Assembly (NCBI GenBank): GCA_002914845.1
Contig: JXTC01000053.1
Location: 211,688-275,687 of the forward strand
Length of the DNA stretch: 64,000 nucleotides
Direction: 5' to 3'
Source of the DNA: Trema orientale
Lineage: Eukaryota; Streptophyta; Magnoliopsida; Rosales; Cannabaceae
This document shows, in pieces, positions 1 through 12,452 of the stretch (positions are counted from its first letter, which is position 1; the number at the start of each line of letters is the position of its first letter). The notes beneath the pieces are model-generated. The model had not been told where the DNA came from and made no database searches. It saw only the letters and a list, made by a program, of their open reading frames with translations. A program made the position numbers and the translations under genes.

Positions 1-773
1 TGAGCTTTGGACAATTGGACCTCTGGAAAAGTAATGACAATACAATTGGAGTTTGTTGTTCGTTAGAATCGTTATTCATGGTCAAATAGCTCATCTAATG
101 CCGGTCACTGATTGAATGATTCTTATCTTAATTGAGTCACCTGTGACCTGATGATGAGGTCACAATAAATGATGTTAAAATTAATTTGGTTAATATCGGA
201 TTATTATTTTTATTATTATTTTTGGGGGAAGACTAATATCAGATTTTGAACTTTATACACGTTTAGCATAGGGCTTTTACGACAAGTTCTTATAAAAACT
301 GTTTCTTTCTTTCCTTTTTTATTTTTTTTTTCCTTGAAAGGAAATTATAGTTTTTTTATTTTTTTTTTCCTTGAAAGAAAATTATAGTTTATATCAAGAT
401 ACATCAGTTAATTTACTGGTAAATCAAATGATGAACTCAGGACATTGACTATCATACCCGAATTTTAACTAAAAGATACTAAAAAGAAATAAAAATTTTT
501 AAACTTTTAAGTGTCCAAAACATACATCCAATCAAAATTTCCTTGGACTATGTTTGATAGGAGTTGAAGGAAGGAAAGAAGGAGAGTTAATAAAATCTAG
601 GGAAGGAGATGAGAGCACTATTATCTTGTTATGTTTGATAGGAGACGAAGGGAAAAAGATCAAAATCATCTCAACTACTTAAATTATGATAGTCATTAAA
701 TAATGACATAATAGCTACAAAAAAATACCTTATAAATAGGTTAAAAAAAGTGCTTAGCCATATATATACATAG
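1..773. other. AT-rich intergenic DNA, no gene
   Basis: I see no coding potential here. There are T-rich runs around 310-370 that repeat a short block ending in ccttgaaag. Two related purine-rich stretches near 545-600 and 630-660 share the words atgtttgatagga and look like transposon remnants. Confidence 0.5.
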
Positions 774-1018
774 AGCACCAATCCAGTAGGTATTTTTTTC
801 AATTACCTATATATAGGTACTATTTTAACCAATGAAATTTTATCATGCATATTTTTTTATATTAAAAAGTAAGAAAGAAAAATAGTATTAATAATGCACG
901 TCTTTTCATACAACTTATTATAGCCGTTGGATCACCATTAGATGGTGTGATCCAATGGCTAAAAAAAAATACCTACACATAGGTAAAAATAAAAAAATAC
1001 CTATTAAATTGACAACCA
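774..1018. mobile_element. Small MITE (family A, copy 1) with terminal inverted repeats and internal hairpin
   Basis: The left end (ccaatccagtaggtattttt) is inverted at the right end (aaaaaatacctattaaattg, then acaacc). It lies in TATATA-rich DNA, so the target duplication cannot be read. Inside, at about 923-960, is a near-perfect hairpin: agccgttggatcacc against ggtgtgatccaatggct. A second copy of the left two-thirds lies at 2267-2410 and a weaker one near 7215-7312. No coding capacity. The superfamily is uncertain. Confidence 0.65.
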
Positions 1019-1028
1019 TATATATATA

Positions 1029-1383
1029 GGGATAACTGCAAAAAAATACCCTGAAGTTTGGGTGTTCTGCAATTTAAACCCTAAAGTTTGAACTCTACAA
1101 AATAATACCCTGAGATTAAGAATTTCTGAAAATTTATACCCTGGACAGATTTTTTGACCAATTTTAGGAACGAAAAAATAATAATATCCTCAATTAAAAC
1201 TAGATTAATCCATATTATTCATCTTAATTTTGAAGATATTATTGTATTTTATCAGTTAAAAATCAACATAGGGTATTAATTTTTAGAAATTCGTAATCTC
1301 AGGGTATTATTTTGCAGAATTCAAACTTCAAAGTTTAAATTGCAAAACATCCAAATATAAGAGTATTTTTTTACAATTATCCC
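1029..1383. mobile_element. Mutator-type MITE with arms of about 115 bp
   Basis: The element begins GGGATAACTGCAAAAAAATA and ends with its inverse, TACAATTATCCC. The two arms can be followed for roughly 115 bp, with repeated words of the type tgcaaaataataccct. It is flanked by TATATATA on both sides, so the target duplication is ambiguous. It belongs to the same family as the element at 50976-51770, whose 9-bp duplication is clear. It is non-coding and abuts MITE A at 774-1018. Confidence 0.7.
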
Positions 1384-1960
1384 TATATATATATATATAT
1401 ATCACATTTGGGCCCGATTAATCATCATGCCGTACATCAGAGTGTTCCCAAATCCCAAATCCTGAGTTTCCATGTGTAATATTGTCATGTAGAATCACTA
1501 ATTGGCAATCAGTAGCATCATGAAAGTGTTGTAAAGGATTCTAAGCAGTGTATGCATCACATTCGGTTGTCCACCACCAAGAGACAGAGAGGATTTTATC
1601 TTATGATTTATCCACATACGATCGGTGATGGAGAGGAACTCCACTGACCAATCACAAGTCACCACTAGTCACCGAGACAAACTTAGCTCTATGAAGAATT
1701 GAATAGGCGCCCACATGCACTAAATGACATTTCTTTCCTTTCTTTTCTAGGAAAACAAATGTCGTCTTAATCTTGGTCCATTAAAATGTTTAAACCTATT
1801 TTGGGACATTGCCTTTTGTTTTTGTGGTGGAGCAACCAATTCGATCTAAAGAAAACAACGTGGTGATGTTTCCCCTGCTGAATGTCACATATATCAAATG
1901 ACAAATTTTCTACCACGTGTTCAGTTTAGAAGGTTCATACCAAGAATGATTTGGTTTTCT

Positions 1961-2054
1961 GTTCACAATGTCCATCTCTTTGGACTTTGTCTCTTAAAGT
2001 TAGACGTGTTCACAATGTCCATCTCTTTGGACTTTGTCTCTTAAAGTTAGACGT
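1961..2054. repeat. Exact tandem duplication, 47-bp unit
   Basis: A 47-bp unit starting gttcacaatgtccatctc and ending agttagacgt occurs at 1961-2007 and again, unchanged, at 2008-2054. The identity points to a recent local duplication. An open frame of 66 codons runs through it but resembles no known protein. Confidence 0.85.
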
Positions 2055-2266
2055 GTATGATCTAAGGGCCCATTTAGTGCATAGGATTGGGATTGAGATT
2101 AGGATAAATAGTCCTAATTCTATATTTGGTGAAAATTTTTTACCGGACTAATAGTCCCTGACTCAAAATAATCCCATATATTGTGGGATAAACAATCCCA
2201 CCTAACATTTGGGATTACTGAGGATTATTTCTTCCAAAATCGCATTTTTATCATATATATATATAT

Positions 2267-2410
2267 GGTTGCCAATTCAGTAGGTTTTTTTTTTTTTTTT
2301 TAACCTATATATAGGTATCATTTTGGCCAATGAAAATTTTTTTATATATTTTTTTATATTAAAAAGTAAGAGAGAAAAATAACATTAATGATGCACGTCT
2401 TTTCATGCAC
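2267..2410. mobile_element. MITE family A, copy 2 (truncated on the right)
   Basis: It starts GGTTGCCAATTCAGTAGG, the inverse of the right end of copy 1, and stays similar through cctatatataggta, ttatattaaaaagtaag and gatgcacgtcttttcat. After that the similarity stops, so the right end is missing. Confidence 0.65.
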
Positions 2411-2891
2411 TTCATACATATGTACGCTCCATTTCTTGGCTTAGATCTATTAGGAAAAATTGCTCTAGTTTTAGGATGAGTAGATCTTGTTCTGTTTGGT
2501 TGCAGAAGAAACAAAATTAGACTTCATACACAAAGATGAACTGGCAAAAGAAGAGATTGAAGATCGAAGACGTATACCGGATTTCGACTAGCTCGATATT
2601 TTACTAGGGTTTTAATTTCTAATATTTCATTTTTTTTTCTTTTAAATTTAGTCCAATCTAATCATATGCCAAACACAGTATTGAATCCAGTGTAATCCAA
2701 TCTAGTTAATTCCAGTTTAATCCAAGTCACTTAATTTAATTCAATCTCGAATCCTAAACAGGCCCTAAAGGACTAAACCATTGCATAGGAGTACTACTTA
2801 TTTAGAACCCATGCATAGGGCAGATGTACTAATCCGTATCACAAAAAGATCATAAATGAAAAGAGTTGGGATAGGAATAAGAAGAAATTAA

Positions 2892-3248
2892 GGGATAGTG
2901 TCACTTTTATACCTTATATTTTGAAAATTTGTTTAATTTATACCTTATGTTTTGATTATTATCAACATTGACCCTTAGATTTTAAATCTGTTATAAATTT
3001 ATACCCTGACACCAATTTAGAGCAATTAATTTACCAAAATGATTTAATAAACTTATTCTCGGATCAATATTAATACAGTTTATTTTAAATTTTTTAAACG
3101 ACATCTTGGTAAATTAACTGCTCTAAATCGGTATCAGGATATAAATTTGTGACAGATTTCAAATCTAAAGGTCAATATTAATAATAATTAAAATAAAATA
3201 TATTTAAATAAAGTGTTAAAATACAAGGTATAAAAATGATAATATTCC
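2892..3248. mobile_element. Mutator-type MITE with near-perfect 9-bp target duplication
   Basis: The left end GGGATAGTGTCACTTTTATA is inverted at the right end as TATAAAAATGATAATATTCC. The inverted similarity continues for about 150 bp on each side (for example ttaccaaaatgattt against acatcttggtaaatt). The flanks are AGAAATTAA (2883-2891) and AAAAATTAA (3249-3257), matching at 8 of 9 positions, as expected for Mutator-like insertion. It is 357 bp long with no coding capacity. Confidence 0.8.
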
Positions 3249-3400
3249 AAAAATTAAATATTCGTATTCGCTCTTAATTTTACTAATTATATGAAATTAG
3301 TTTGTAGAGAAATACTTTTAACATGCATTTTCATTACAGTCAATTGCGAATTAGTAAACTCAACATAAAATATTTTTTACCACAAATGTTTCTAAAGTAT

Positions 3401-4216
3401 GTAATTGTGAGACCCATTTCTAATATCAATCACATCTCACCACATGGAGAAGTTAAAGAGTTAATTGGAGATTAATTAAAGATAATTAACCGCTATTAAT
3501 CCCCTGATAAAACTAGTATTGACCACGTGGTATGACTTGTATAATTTCTTTAAGAACTCATTAAAAGTTATATGTAAGTCACATGATCCTAATTAGACCA
3601 CTATATCAGGGTCAAAACTGACAGACCTCTTGAACAAGGGTTAGAACTTTATGATGTTAGGGGTCTACCCTCTCATCTTCTCTTAAGACCCATTAGAGAG
3701 ATAGATTAAGTCTGAGGGTCCCAAGTCATCATATGGGCTCAGGTTAGATCCAAACCCAAGCCAAAGCAAAACACTTTTGAGAGCCATGATTCTACTTTAC
3801 ATGTCACAGCATTCTGTAGAAGTACAAGATACAAATATCGAAAGGAATTTAGGGGAAATGATTTGAACCTACAATGACAACATGCAGCAGAAGTTGCAGG
3901 TAACTCTTTCACCTCCTGTCACATAATATAGTGCTTCCATTACCCCTATGGACAAGTGAGCGGCGCCCAAAGACAAGTGACCGAGAGGAGGACATGTGTC
4001 TAGGTTGAAGGACCACTAAACCCTAATGCCTTCGCCTATAGATATTACATTTAGATTCGTATTAAATCATCGCTTCCTTCATACTCTTTGCCTCTACGGA
4101 CTTAAACATCGGAGTGCTTTGCAGACACCTCGGGACCCTACATGGAAGGAGACGAGAACACGTGGACAATAAGAAAACAACACCAATAGTAATTCTCCTA
4201 AGACTAGGTTCCCTAC
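3401..4216 (+). mobile_element. Possible LTR-derived block flanked by AAGTAT
   Basis: A more GC-balanced block than its surroundings runs from the TGTGAGACCC word at 3406 to TTCCCTACA at 4217. The six bases AAGTAT occur directly on both sides (3395-3400 and 4217-4222). The TG...CA ends and the duplication cannot be placed together without overlapping by a base, so the boundaries are unsure. The orientation is a guess. A degraded solo LTR of a Gypsy-like element is the likeliest reading. Confidence 0.35.
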
Positions 4217-4222
4217 AAGTAT

Positions 4223-7200
4223 TTTCTGTCACATAAACCCGTTTTAATTATAGTTGTTTTTATTTTAAAAGTGGATTTATTTTATGATGACGTGGCAAGA
4301 CAGAATTAACAAAGTTCGAGGAAAAGGGTTCGTGTATGTCCAAATCAATTACTCCTAGTCTCCTGCAAGGAAAAGGCAGCAACTATTTTAGGCGCTAATG
4401 GCTTATAGTTAATCAGATAATGAGGCCGGTGGACATGGACTCCACGGGAATGGCCCATCAAGTTGGGCGGCCAAGTCTATCCAACTTTGGTGGTAAAATT
4501 TTCTTTTGACCTTTTTCAAGAGTATTGCCATACAATGCTAATTTGGTCATTAGTGTCCATAAAAATTATATTTTAAACATTTGTTTGTTTGTTTATGTTT
4601 CTTATTTCACAGAACTCAACCATGATGGTATTCGAATGAGGAATTTATACCGAATAAGATAACTATTTGCTCATCCAGTGATAAAATGTCCTCAATTATG
4701 TTATAAAAAAAGGCCTTAAATGCCGTGTTACTTGAACGAAATTATTTAAAAACATTATTCGACTAATGATGAGCGCAAAACTACAAGAAAATAACTTCCC
4801 AATATTGTGATCGACCACGGTTGGACAAATTTAACCACGGTCAAGAACTAAAGAACAATTCACTTTTAAGTATTGCACTCGATCATATGATCGAATGTAT
4901 CAACCATATTTTCTACTCAAGTTTCATATGCAAGTTTAATTAGGGTTGAACCCTCAATCGAATGATATTACTTTTTTATAACATTTATAAATTCAAAATC
5001 TAAATGCCATTTTGTCGACACAAAGATAATATAATTGAAAATGACAATCAATAAAGATACTCTTAGATTTTCACTCCAATAAAATAGAATGTAACCCTTT
5101 TTTTTTAATTTTTTGTTTTGGGTGTGCCTTTTTTTTTTTTTTCAATTAGTTTATAAGTTATCATATTTTTCACTATAATCCCGTAAAAATGATAATGCCC
5201 CAAATAAAATTCACTTTCCAACATAAGGAAGGTAGCTCATTTGCTTTACTTCGAATCTTAGATTGCTGGGAATCGTAGTACACTATGATTACATATCACA
5301 GTCCGAAACTCGGAAGCAAATATATTCGGCTTTAGATAGTCCTACTAGTCTGGTCCATTTTTGTAAGCGCAAACGCATTATTTGCATCTCTCTCTTCTAC
5401 TGAGCCAACGACAACTCGTTTCATATTCCACTATGTCCTAATCCCCAAAGGCACCCTAAGGCCTAGGGGTTTTCCTCGTGCGGTGATAGTTAAGTCTTTG
5501 TCGTTTTGCACAGCTAGCCTTACTCTATAAGCAAACCCACATAACCACATGTTCACTTATAAATAAAAAGAAAAAAGAAAAAACCACCTTTTCCTTTGGT
5601 AGTTTTTGGGGCTTCAGCTGAAAATGACCGGCTCTAAGATTATAGAGTATCTCCACAATTCTTAAGTCGCAGATACTTTAAATATCAACTTCTTTATATG
5701 CTCTTTGGACTTTTAAAGCCTATTAGAGTTTGAAACAAAAGTAGAAACTGAAACAATTAAAAAGTATATCTGAAATTACGGCATCCTATCCTCATTTGAT
5801 TTTAATTAGTCAACTAATGGTGATATTATTTAGATTAGTGATATCATCGGTTTCTAATAGTTTATTTATTCATTTGCCCAAATTGTAAGATTGATAGCTC
5901 TCTTTTAGCCAATTAGGGCCATACACTTTCCAAACTAGTGTCTGTTGCCGTGTAAGGATGGAACTAATCAAATGAAATTTAAAAAAAAAAAGGAAACGAA
6001 TGGTTTGAGTAAGAGAGTTTGATTTTCGTTTCTCAAATATTTTTAAACAACATTTTATTTGTTGTTGGGATGATACCAAATTCACACACCCCAATACTAA
6101 AGCCAAGGTACCTCCAATATTCTCATTTGTCCTGACGAAAAAGCCAAGTCTAGTCCTGAAACCTGACCCTATTAACCTTTTTACTCCAGCAGAACAAGAA
6201 TGTAACAATTTGATGGCTGTTCGATTAATGCTTGATAGAAATTTTTAAGGAAAAAAAAATTGGAAAATACCAACTTTGACTAGTAACGAGATGTAAAAGT
6301 TGGCTGTTATATTGTCATGTCCATCTGAAATATAGTAAATCAGAACAGAAAACCAGGCAATATGAGACTAGCTCCTTGTACGGCGAGGTGGGTGAAAGTA
6401 AAGACCTGTTTTGAGCCCAGTATTTATTTATTTTTTTTTGGCTATATTTTATGTTTTTCTCCCAGATTAATGAAGAATATCTTATATGCTCCCAAACAAT
6501 TACAATTTACAAGTTTCAATTTTATGCCAAACAACTAAAATCATATCATTTGGTGAAGCAAACAAACGAAAAAGACATCTTTAATAATTTTTTGATAATT
6601 ACATCATAATTTGTGTGTATTAAAAACCGACATGAAAGATAACAACATATGCCATTTTTTCGTATTTTAACAATTCAAAGAATATATTGAGACATTCTAA
6701 ATTTCTCTTAATTTATTTATTAGCCAAGAAAATAAAAATGACTGCTTTTTTTTTTCCTTTTTTTTTTTTGGTGCCGAAAACACGGTTGACTGTTCGATAT
6801 CTAAAAGACTAAAACAGAGAAAGTGCGTGCCTGCAATCTTCACGGGGGCAGCCCCTGAACTCCACGTGACAATCACACCTTTTTTCTTGGCTCTACACTC
6901 AAATATCAGAATCAACCCAAAAAATCTAGTTGGATTGGGAAACTGGATAATTTTTAATTCCAATTTTTTTTTTGAAAAAAAAAACTGGATAAATTTAAAG
7001 AAACGTCTTATCAAAGTTCTAGTTTGACTGAGGTTATTATCCCTAATACCTAATGTCTCCCATATTAAGGTCAATCTCCGGACCTTTCCCATATTAGGGT
7101 CAATCTTCGGACCAGATTAAAAGTATACATAAATTGGATAAGAACAGATAGTCGTGTTTTTCGACTGCTACACTACGTTTCGAGCTTCATTTCTCATTTA

Positions 7201-10200
7201 TTTATTTATTTATTGGACTAATTAAGTAATTTTTTTTCAATCTATAAATAGGTACTATTTTACTTAATTAAAATTTATTTTACATGTTTTTTATGGTAAA
7301 AATGTTGAAAGAACATTAAATAGAGTATTTATTTAAGGTGCTCAATATCACATAAAATGTCTATATATTATTAAAGAGTTAAGTGATATTTAATTTAGAG
7401 CACATGTATCTGCATAATAGAATGATACATTATATTAGACACTTAACTCGATGTTTTGGAACACATCATTGATTTATTTGTTAACATTGAAAATTCATAT
7501 AAAGCAAATATTTAACAATGAGAATTAATGTACATGAAATTGAAAAGAAAAGTTTATTCAATTGCTTTCAAGAGAGGGGGGGAGGTGGTCATACGTATAG
7601 CTTAGTGATAACTGGTAACTTCATCTCTTATTAATGTATATCCCCCGAGTCCAAATACCCTTCTCCAGGTATAGTTGGAAAAAAATAAAAATAAAAACAT
7701 TTTATTGATAGCGAGTTTTACTAAGTTGATGATGTATTGGACAAAAAAATTAAAAAAGATGGAATTCAATGATTCCTAGTGTTTACTAATATTTCAGGAA
7801 TTGGAATGATGAGCTAACTTAATTCCCATTTTGATGTTTAATGAGTTGTGGAATAAAAACCAAAATGAATTTGTGATAAAAAGTACTCTTCTTTTTAAAT
7901 TGTTAATTGAAATATGTTTTTCAAAAAAGAAGAACTCTATTTGGAACTTAGATTTTTAGAGAGGAAAAAAAAAATTCTAAGAGATTCTATTTTTTCTTAT
8001 TTAGATTGAAATAAAAAGCGATATAAATTTTTTGAAAGAAAAATAAGAGTTTCATTTAATGTCATTTTTTAGTATATAGAATTTTCACACATTAATTAGT
8101 AAAACCAAAAATATTAAAATAAAGTTCTATAAACTTTGAAAAAATATTTTCCTCTTTATTTCAATAACCTTTTTAACGCAATTTTTTTCCCTCGAACCGA
8201 TTTATTCAAATGATGTATAATTAATTGGAAATTAAATCCTGAACCGGCCCTTATTTTTATTTTTTATTTTTTAAAATTCCTGACCTTGGAACTAATTATG
8301 AGGAGAATCAATTACTGATTTTGTGATTGGATCTATCGGAATTAAGTTCAAGGTGTGCAAGAAAACATAATTTGGAGACTTTCCCTTCTTACATGATTAG
8401 GCAAATTTTTTCTCTAATTTATTCACTCATTTTAGCGTGTTAGGCTTTTTTGTTCCCCAGTTGTTTTGCGGGGAAAAGTATTCTATTCGAACACTAGGGG
8501 ACTACTTGGATTCATTTTTGTCTTCTGTTTTTAGTTTTTAAAATAGAAAAATAGAAATTTTTTTTGAAAGTTTGCTTGGCAATTTTGTTTTTATTTTTTG
8601 TTTTTAAAAATTGTTACCAAAATTTTCAGAAAAAATGATAACTAAAAATTTCTAATAACTTTATTTTTTAAAACAAATTTCAAAAATTAAAAAACACGTA
8701 TATATTTATACATAAGTATCTATATACATATATATGTGTACATATACTAATATAAGTCTATATGACTTTCTCCCTCATTATTTGCACTTTTTGTTTTTGG
8801 AAACAAGTAGGGAAAATAAGTTTGCCAAACATATTTTTTGTTTTTAAAAATTAAAAATCAAAACAAAATTTTCACTTCTATTTTCAGTTTATTTAAACGA
8901 AAAAATTAGAAGTAAATCTAAGCAAATTTAGAGATTTGCACATAGAAAGTTAATTATACTGATTTCAGAGAATTATATTCTAGAACATTTATGTTAGCCG
9001 ATGTAAATCAGGTACATTTTTATCTTCCAAAAGTACTCGTATGCTGTGTATACATCTCAAGAAAACGAAAAAAATAAATTAACCTAACTTTAAAAGTCAT
9101 ACTACTTCTAATTTAGAGATTCCAATGGATTTTTAGTGGGTGTATATGCAAATTTTTTTATTGGTTTAGCAGCTGATCTAAATTAACCATCAATTTGTTG
9201 GAACTATTAAAATACATCTCGTTGTTTTTTTTTAATGGTAATATTTTACGATCAAAATCATTTACAGATTAGAAAATTCAACTAAATTAGCACACTAAAC
9301 ATAAGTAACTCACACTAAAAAAAAAAGTTGTGACGTCCTCTATTTTATGGGACTCACAATAATATAGAGGGTTTTGTCATTGAACAACCATCGTACGAGC
9401 GACTGTTACTATCACATGCTTCAAAAATATGTAAATAACTCAAAACTTCTAACCTTTTGGTTCCTTCATTAAGGGAATTTTAGCACATTGGACAGACTTA
9501 TGGGAAAACATTTCAAACTTCTTTTTAATATGAATACGTTAGAGATTAAACGTATAATCACTGAAAGTATTATATTCTTTTAATTAAATTTTAAGACTTC
9601 GCTACCATTTTTATTTATTTATTTATTTTTGTCAAATTAAGCTAAGTAAAATTCTCTTGATATAGTTGAAAGAAACTATCCATTATTCTTTTCAATTTAT
9701 AAAAGCAAAAATAAAAAACTCTACAAAGACTAGAAACCAAAATTTGCAAATATTTATTTTCTACAAACGGTTAGACAAAATGAGCGTATATGTGTAAAGA
9801 TTTAATATAACAACAATAATATAACAAAATTGAATGTGAACCATATAAACATAAATAATAAAATATGAGTTAAAAATTTTAAGAAATAAATCGAGACTTA
9901 TATATCACGCAATTTCTTTAACCAAATTCATCTCCTCTCAAGGTTCTTGAGATCGTTAGACGTCCATATCGTATGATGTAATGATTTTGGGAGTAACAAG
10001 CGCACCAAATTTCTACTTCGGACAAACTGAATTATCATCTAAACTCTATTAAAAATTCGAAAAATTAGAACTAGAAAACTAACCAAAGCACTAGAACTAG
10101 AATGGTAGATAGAATTTGAGAGGAGATGTGCCTCTTTTTATAGGATCCAAATGGGGATTAGGAGATTCTTAGCATTTGATCAAGAAACATTTTTGGCATG

Positions 10201-10379
10201 AGTCATGGCAATTACAAAATGTTTTTATTCATCTCATTAATTCATTGATTAATTTTTATTTTAAAAAAAATAAACATTCCAGAATAGATGCCCATCAGTT
10301 ACAAAACATTACAAACACTACAGACGTTTTATTACCCATAACAGTTTATAACTTTCAAAGCAAAATCTGTAACTAAGAT
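4223..10379. other. Long gene-free intergenic region with scattered transposon remnants
   Basis: No conserved protein or plausible exon chain was found. The few open frames (for example 5870-6208 and 6697-7092 on the minus strand) are low-complexity or lack domain features. A third, weak copy of MITE A (words tctataaataggtactattttac) lies near 7215-7312, and an imperfect foldback at 8497-8937 is listed separately. Confidence 0.5.
8497..8937. repeat. Imperfect foldback element
   Basis: The left part (tacttggattcatttttgtc, then gtttgcttggcaattttg) and the inverse of the right part (tgcttagatttacttc, then atgtttggcaaactt) match imperfectly over most of their length. The centre is rich in TATATACATA. 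It looks like an old hAT-like MITE. No target duplication is visible. Confidence 0.4.
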
Positions 10380-10915
10380 AGATTTATGGGATGATGGGGA
10401 GTGGTGGAGGGAGAAAACAGAAGGAAATAGGTAATCCTTTGTTCGGTAAGAATAACGGGGAAGGGAGAGAAGACTTTTAAGAGATATAGTCTCCTTGTAG
10501 GCCCACCAAAATGAAGAGAGAAGAAAGTAAGTACAATGACAAATTTATCCTTTAAAAAAATTATGTAAAAAAGTAACAAAATAGATAATAAAATAATTTT
10601 ATAAATAAATAATCTTCATCATTCTTATTCTTAATTTTCCAAAGACAACTTGATGGAATTACACCCCTCCCCTCTTTTCTAACCCCTCCATCTTTTCCAC
10701 TCTCATTTCCTCCAACTAAATATAATGACAAAAAATTATGTAAAAAATAACAAAATGAGGAATAAAATAATTTAATAAATAAATAATTTTCATTATTCTT
10801 ATTCTTAATTTTCTAAAACAAACAACTCAATGGATTGTTACACTCTTTTCCCTCTTTCCTAACCTCTTCATCTTTTTCACTCTCCCTCCCTCTTATCAAA
10901 TATAATGACAAAAAA
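10380..10915. repeat. Repeat with internal duplication, period about 175 bp
   Basis: The word ttatgtaaaaaagtaacaaaat at 10561 recurs as ttatgtaaaaaataacaaaat at 10736, and both are followed by the same series (aataaataat, attcttattcttaatttt, then a C/T-rich stretch ending aaatataatgaca). The G/A-rich left edge (gggatgatggggagtgg) is roughly the inverse of the C/T-rich right edge. It is therefore probably a MITE that duplicated its right half. Confidence 0.5.
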
Positions 10916-11027
10916 TAAAATCGGTAAAAATTAAACATCAATTTATCGTCTACCCGAACGTATTGATATTTTTTCCAAACAGAAACTCCTATAAAAGTAT
11001 ATCTTGACTATTATGTAAATACTTATT

Positions 11028-11197
11028 GGGGATGGCTACGGTAGGGGCGTCCCTACGTAGGGTCATGCCTTAATTATCGTTGGATGGGAATCTGTGCGGA
11101 ATAACGAGAATCTGTAGAGAATCTATTTATATATAGATTTCCATCCAACGGTGAATAGACAGGCCCTACGTAGGGGCGCCCCTATTGTAGACGCGCG
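11028..11197. mobile_element. MITE with GC-rich terminal inverted repeats
   Basis: The left end carries GTAGGGGCGTCCCTACGTAG and the right end the inverse, CTACGTAGGGGCGCCCCTA. A second inverted pair sits inside: cgttggatgggaatct at about 11079 and agatttccatccaacg at about 11135. CTTATT occurs on both sides (11022-11027 and 11198-11203) and may be the target duplication. It has no coding capacity. It lies about 0.8 kb upstream of the likely leader of the bZIP gene. Confidence 0.6.
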
Positions 11198-11586
11198 CTT
11201 ATTTATTTTTAATTTGTCGATGTGTAAAAGACATCCCAACGTTAGTCGTCTCGTCGGCACAATGCTTTTTACGGTTCACGTGCGCTAAAACTTTGCACAA
11301 GAAAAATAAAATAGGACAATATTTGCATTTAAAAAAAAAAAAAAGAAGAAGAAGAAGAATATTTGGACTTTGTTCAAGAAAAAAAAAAAAAAAAGAGAGA
11401 AGAATATTAATAATATTTGGACGAAAATGTCCTCGATTTCCCAAACGGGCCATCACCAAACGCCACGCGCACACGGCACACGCAATGTGAAGAGTGAAAT
11501 TGTGCGCACTGCACCCATGCGTACTTTTACCTCGCAATCCTTATCCAACGCTACTATAATTTAATCCAAACCCTTCCTCAAGAGAA

Positions 11587-11592
11587 ACGTGG
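11587..11592 (+). promoter_or_regulatory. ACGTGG element (possible ABRE)
   Basis: The word ACGTGG fits the core of an ABA-responsive element and lies about 430 bp upstream of the likely leader of the bZIP gene. A full CACGTG G-box lies further up at 11277-11282. ABF/AREB genes are known to respond to ABA and to be partly self-regulated. Short words like these also occur by chance. Confidence 0.3.
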
Positions 11593-12016
11593 GCGGATGA
11601 GATTCTCCCACTTAGCGCAGTCTGATTGGCTATAGTCACATCAAAGCCTCCCAACCAATTAAAGTGGTCCACGTTCAAAAGCAGCTGATCAGTGTGATCC
11701 ACCTCCCAATTATTTCTATATATCAGGCAATTAAATATTATTTTAATGATTTCGAACCCTACCTTCCCCACTCCTTGTCTTAACTCTTAACTCCTCAAAG
11801 CACAATTTCTTTAATAAAATAATTAGAAAATGAAATAAAAAAAAATATAAATATAAACATTTAAAAAAAAAAAAGCAGCAAAAGGACAGTCGACACTTGG
11901 CGGTTCTGGCAAACTCCTGCTAAGCGAAAACAACGGAACGCAGCCAAAGAAGCCACCAGAACAAGAAATTTTCTCAAAACCCAAAAATACCCAAAAAAAA
12001 AAAAAAACACAAAAAG

Positions 12017-12342
12017 GTAAAAGCATCTTTCTAATTTCTTTCTTTTTAATTTTTAATTCCCTGTAAATAATATTTTTCTCTTACATTTTATAAGATTTTA
12101 TCTTCTCTAACTACCACTACTTGATTTAATTTTTTTTTTTTAATGTTTTGCTTTAGATATTTACTATCTATGCAGAAATTTCATTTTATTATTTTGGCTA
12201 TATCTTCTTCTTAAATTGATCGGGACTATCTAGTTCTAGCTCAGGGTTTTTTGAATCATAGATCAATTCCTAAAATAATAAGCAATGTTGGTAGATTTCA
12301 TCTCCTCAACCTGAAATTCTGTTGGTTTTAAATTCTTCGCAG
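12017..12342 (+). other. Probable intron in the 5' leader of the bZIP gene
   Basis: A donor (aaaaag|gtaaaag) at 12016/12017 and an acceptor with a T-rich lead (ttcttcgcag|cacat) at 12342/12343 bracket AT-rich DNA just before the coding start. Relatives of this gene often have an intron in the leader. The base N at 12421, inside a T run, lies in the remaining leader. Confidence 0.45.
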
Positions 12343-12452
12343 CACATAATCACATCGCAAGTGTTCTTACAAACCTGTCCGTACAGCACAAGATCCGTCG
12401 ACTCTGTCCCCCTTCCCTTTNTTTTTTTTTTTTTTTTTTTGGATTTGCGAAA

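Noticed and set aside
3401-4216. Firm solo-LTR call for the block with AAGTAT flanks
   Set aside because: The TG...CA ends and the duplication cannot both be satisfied, so it is kept only as a low-confidence feature.
6697-7092. 131-codon minus-strand frame
   Set aside because: It is dominated by Lys/Phe runs from A/T tracts and has no recognisable family or exon partners.
11199-11537. Frames through (GAA)n and A-runs upstream of the bZIP gene
   Set aside because: Low-complexity Phe/Lys runs on both strands; likely promoter DNA.
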